From Brevundimonas sp. LM2 (lineage in GTDB: Bacteria; Pseudomonadota; Alphaproteobacteria; Caulobacterales; Caulobacteraceae), in contig NZ_CP019508.1 in assembly GCF_002002865.1 (NCBI RefSeq), positions 2,398,501-2,462,500 of the forward strand: DNA of 64,000 nucleotides, in the 5' to 3' direction. The translations under genes were made by a program, and so were the position numbers. Of this stretch, positions 63,927 through 64,000 are shown one piece after another; position 1 is the first letter of the stretch, and every line of letters begins with the position of its first letter. Under the pieces are notes generated by a model. That model saw only the letters and a program-made list of their open reading frames with translations, was not told where the DNA came from and ran no database searches.

Positions 63927-64000
63927 GCCGTCAGCCTACTCTGACTCGTCCCGGCGTGAAGGGTGGCGGGCCGTGGAAAGTGTCCCGACGGACACGGTTG

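Overview
This is a high-GC, densely coded chromosomal window from an alphaproteobacterium, most likely Caulobacteraceae and probably Brevundimonas (inference). Pointers are two large TonB-dependent receptors, the order phoR-pstC-pstA-pstB-phoU-phoB with no pstS, the block infA-maf-RNase E/G-yacG-tRNA-Phe, and a tRNA-His with discriminator A73, as is normal in this class. No rRNA, insertion sequence, integrase, prophage or CRISPR array was seen.

Layout. 0-1.7 kb: end of a type II secretion locus (gspF end, gspN, gspJ). 1.7-14 kb: a TonB-dependent receptor behind paired palindromic operators, a SemiSWEET sugar transporter, a cell-wall amidase, an amidase-signature lipoprotein, a DPP-IV-type peptidase, ferredoxin-NADP reductase overlapping chorismate mutase, an Hpt protein and an APC permease. 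14-22.4 kb: tRNA-Lys, a small lipoprotein, then a same-strand run of DUF1800, DUF1501, TonB-dependent receptor and PhoD-type phosphatase, all predicted to be exported. 22.4-26 kb: a four-gene surface O-acylation operon (two SGNH hydrolases, MBOAT, small membrane protein). 27-31 kb: a divergent lipid-modification cluster (CFA-synthase-like methyltransferase and DUF2177 against FAD oxidoreductase and DUF1365). 31-33 kb: a two-subunit 3-oxoacid CoA-transferase with a carboxymuconolactone-decarboxylase-family gene between the subunits. 34-39 kb: tRNA-His, exbB-exbD-tonB, tRNA-Phe, yacG, RNase E/G, maf and infA.

39-46 kb: a GDSL autotransporter esterase, a one-polypeptide fusion of phosphoserine phosphatase and 3-phosphoglycerate dehydrogenase, an SDR with an unusual C-terminal extension, Hsp33, and a decayed ParD/ParE pair. 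46-55 kb: the phosphate-sensing and uptake operon, then an MHYT-domain hybrid histidine kinase. 55-58 kb: isocitrate lyase divergent from a ScfR/RamB-like regulator, with matching palindromes between them. 58-64 kb: a second toxin-antitoxin pair with a broken toxin, a lipoprotein gluzincin-type metallopeptidase, a WYL regulator facing a good operator, and small or peripheral genes (DUF1801, OafA-type acyltransferase, DUF985 cupin).

The features most worth a second look are the SerB-SerA fusion; a palindromic repeat read in frame at the start of the DUF1365 gene; a perfect 16-bp inverted repeat that supplies the stop codons of two convergent genes; two separately decayed toxin genes; and several clean operator palindromes in divergent promoters. 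Long ORFs antisense to genes are high-GC shadows and were left out.
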